Below, in pieces: positions 6,782 through 8,109 of a stretch of 8,109 nucleotides of DNA. Source of the stretch: Planctomycetota bacterium (GTDB lineage: Bacteria; Planctomycetota; Phycisphaerae; Sedimentisphaerales; Anaerohalosphaeraceae); NCBI GenBank assembly GCA_003644175.1, contig QNBS01000092.1, positions 1-8,109 on the forward strand, in the 5' to 3' direction. Position 1 is the stretch's first letter. Each line of letters starts with the position of its first letter. A program made the translations under genes and the position numbers. The notes below the pieces were generated by a model. The model searched no databases. It was not told the DNA's origin and worked only from the letters and a program-made list of their open reading frames with translations.

Positions 6782-6813
6782 GCAACGCAGGGCGCAGCTT
6801 GCCCCCGCGTTGC
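6782..6813 (-). terminator. Strong hairpin just after the HEAT gene stop
   Basis: Beginning 14 bases after the stop codon, the minus strand forms GCAACGC / GCGTTGC (7 pairs) and then, across a small internal loop, GGGC / GCCC (4 pairs), closed by AAGCTGC. There is no T-run behind it, so it is not a standard intrinsic terminator. It could protect the 3' end of the mRNA or assist termination. The rest of 6628-6781 shows no gene; small frames there look random or translate the repeat. Confidence 0.4.
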
Positions 6814-6827
6814 CTGCTTATGCCCGA

Positions 6828-8109
6828 TCAGCCCGGCGGCGTAGTCTCCGGCGCCGGGACCGCCGGTATTTCCGGGGGATTGGTCATCTGCCGCCAGACA
6901 TTGAGCCGGCTCATCCATCGGGGTCTTGCCTCGGCCGGCTTGATAGCGACCAAAGCCTCGACAACCGCCGTCTTGACCGCGGCATTACCGCCGGCAAGGC
7001 TAAGAAACGTGCCTATCTTCGAGACGAACGCATCCTCGGCCCCCATATCCGTCTCGGCCAGTCGCGAAGCCATCAGTTGTCCGACTTTAGCGACATCAGC
7101 GGTCTGTAAATACGCGTCGAGCAGCATCAGTTGCAGCTTCTCGCGTTCGACCGGCTCCGTGGCCGCGCCAAGAAGTTTATCGCAGTATACGATGACCTTG
7201 GCGTAATCATCTCTTTGCCAGTACCAGTCGCGGAGGCTCGTTCTCGCGGCCGCCAAGAGGGCGGCATCCTTTTGCCCCTCCGCCTTCTTTTCAGCTAATT
7301 CCAGCAACTCGCCGGCATGACCGAACTTATCGGACCCCGCAGCAAGCTTCCTGCCCCATTCCAGAACCTCCCCGGCGCCCTCTCTGACCAGTATCGCGCG
7401 CATAGCCTGCCACGCAGGATCGGACTCGCCGTTCTTCTCCAGCCGGTCCGACAGCCACATCAGTTCTTCGGCGCCGCCCAACTCACCGGCTAACTTGATC
7501 ACCAAACGACGAATAACAGGGCTGCTGTCGTTGGCAAGGGCATTCTCCTTAAACAGCCGAAAGGCGACAACCTTGTCAATATTCACAAGCCCCGCAGCAG
7601 CAGCCTGGCGCAGCGTGTTGTCGTCCTTGACCGCCAGACCCTCGATAAAGAATTTGCCGTAAAGCCCCGCAGCATCCTCCTGATAAGCGCCGCGACCGCA
7701 CAGTCTTGCCATGACATTCAGCAGTTTACCGCGAAGAGACCCGGAGGCGCCCTCGGCAGCGCCGTATCGTGCGGCAAGAGCTTCGAGGTGCTTCCTGGCG
7801 TCTTCCTTCGGCAATCCGTTAAGTTCAAGCAGCTTGCCGGCGACCTCGGCGCCTTTCGCGACCGCATCAGGGTCTTTGCTCACAATATACTCCGACGCTA
7901 TAGCAAAAGTTTCCGTTCGGATTGATTCATCCAAAGTAACAGGTGAACCCGGCGAGAAAGCGTAAAAACAGGCTTCACCAAGCGCGTCAAAAAGGGCAAG
8001 ACGAACATCCGAATAGGTCTCAACTTTGAACCGAGCCAGGAGTTTCTCGGCAGGGTCAAGTTTACTCATGCGGACCCATGCACCGGCCGTGGCAAGCCGG
8101 ATATCGCGA
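6828..8109 (-). CDS. HEAT/TPR-like alpha-solenoid protein, 5'-truncated by window edge
   Basis: The frame is open from the right edge to a TGA at 6828-6830, giving 426 visible residues. An ATG occurs at 8069, but the 13 codons before it (beginning RDIRLATAGAWVR) continue a HEAT-like helix in the same frame with no stop, so the true start probably lies beyond 8109. The visible part is almost all alpha-helical. HEAT-like pairs occur around YSDVRLALFDALGEA and SSPVIRRLVIKLAGELG (about residues 32-48 and 195-212). TPR-like helices follow (DDYAKVIVYCDKLLG, about 301-314, and KLQLMLLDAYLQTADVAKV). The protein ends in a Pro-rich tail (NPPEIPAVPAPETTPPG). No catalytic motif or membrane segment is visible. 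Such solenoids usually bind proteins; the partner is unknown. No specific family was recognised. Confidence 0.85.
   Translation of the reverse strand, partial: RDIRLATAGAWVRMSKLDPAEKLLARFKVETYSDVRLALFDALGEACFYAFSPGSPVTLDESIRTETFAIASEYIVSKDPDAVAKGAEVAGKLLELNGLPKEDARKHLEALAARYGAAEGASGSLRGKLLNVMARLCGRGAYQEDAAGLYGKFFIEGLAVKDDNTLRQAAAAGLVNIDKVVAFRLFKENALANDSSPVIRRLVIKLAGELGGAEELMWLSDRLEKNGESDPAWQAMRAILVREGAGEVLEWGRKLAAGSDKFGHAGELLELAEKKAEGQKDAALLAAARTSLRDWYWQRDDYAKVIVYCDKLLGAATEPVEREKLQLMLLDAYLQTADVAKVGQLMASRLAETDMGAEDAFVSKIGTFLSLAGGNAAVKTAVVEALVAIKPAEARPRWMSRLNVWRQMTNPPEIPAVPAPETTPPG

Noticed and set aside
6564..6785. Small minus-strand frame of 73 codons containing DSRFRGND
   Set aside because: That peptide is the translation of the intergenic hairpin repeat, a well-known source of false small genes.
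1..8109. The two edge genes as one gene across a circular junction
   Set aside because: Joining base 1 to base 8109 puts the right-edge gene out of frame by one base and meets a stop within 16 codons.

Overview
This is a gene-dense, moderately GC-rich bacterial chromosome segment. All seven supported protein genes lie on the minus strand, so they read from right to left. Nothing visible marks it as phage, plasmid or transposon DNA. The core genes (murJ, comF, a YgjP-type metalloprotease, a YbaK-type tRNA-editing domain) are ordinary bacterial housekeeping genes. The large TPR/HEAT solenoid proteins with no catalytic domain, and the general style of the coding sequence, suggest a planctomycete, perhaps of the Phycisphaerae. 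That assignment is inferred from gene style, not shown by a marker gene.

Layout in the direction of transcription. 8109-6828: C-terminal part of a HEAT/TPR-like solenoid protein that enters from the right edge. 6827-6489: a 339-base non-coding gap holding two hairpins (6782-6813 and 6643-6657) and a tandem array of 20-base units (6521-6627) that ends in the widespread ATTCCCGC-GAAA-GCGGGAAT hairpin repeat. 6488-5883: YgjP/WLM-type zinc metalloprotease. 5885-5857: a short heptamer repeat and possible promoter. 5792-5331: small zinc-ribbon protein with two membrane helices. 5254-4481: ComF-family phosphoribosyltransferase-like protein, followed after 10 bases by 4470-2920, the lipid II flippase MurJ. 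2757-2296: YbaK/EbsC-type aminoacyl-tRNA deacylase, with a GTG start and a strong ribosome binding site. 2235-1: a large secreted TPR protein with a beta-rich middle and a HEAT-like C-terminal region, which runs off the left edge.

The only convincing tight pairing is comF-murJ, which look co-transcribed. The other genes are separated by 60-340 bases and need not act together. I found no CRISPR array, tRNA, rRNA, transposase or defence system. No clearly new system is visible. The best leads are the repeat array upstream of the metalloprotease gene, the two solenoid proteins at the edges, an unusual PRPP-loop residue in ComF, and a TATAAT box placed so close to comF that its mRNA may be nearly leaderless.
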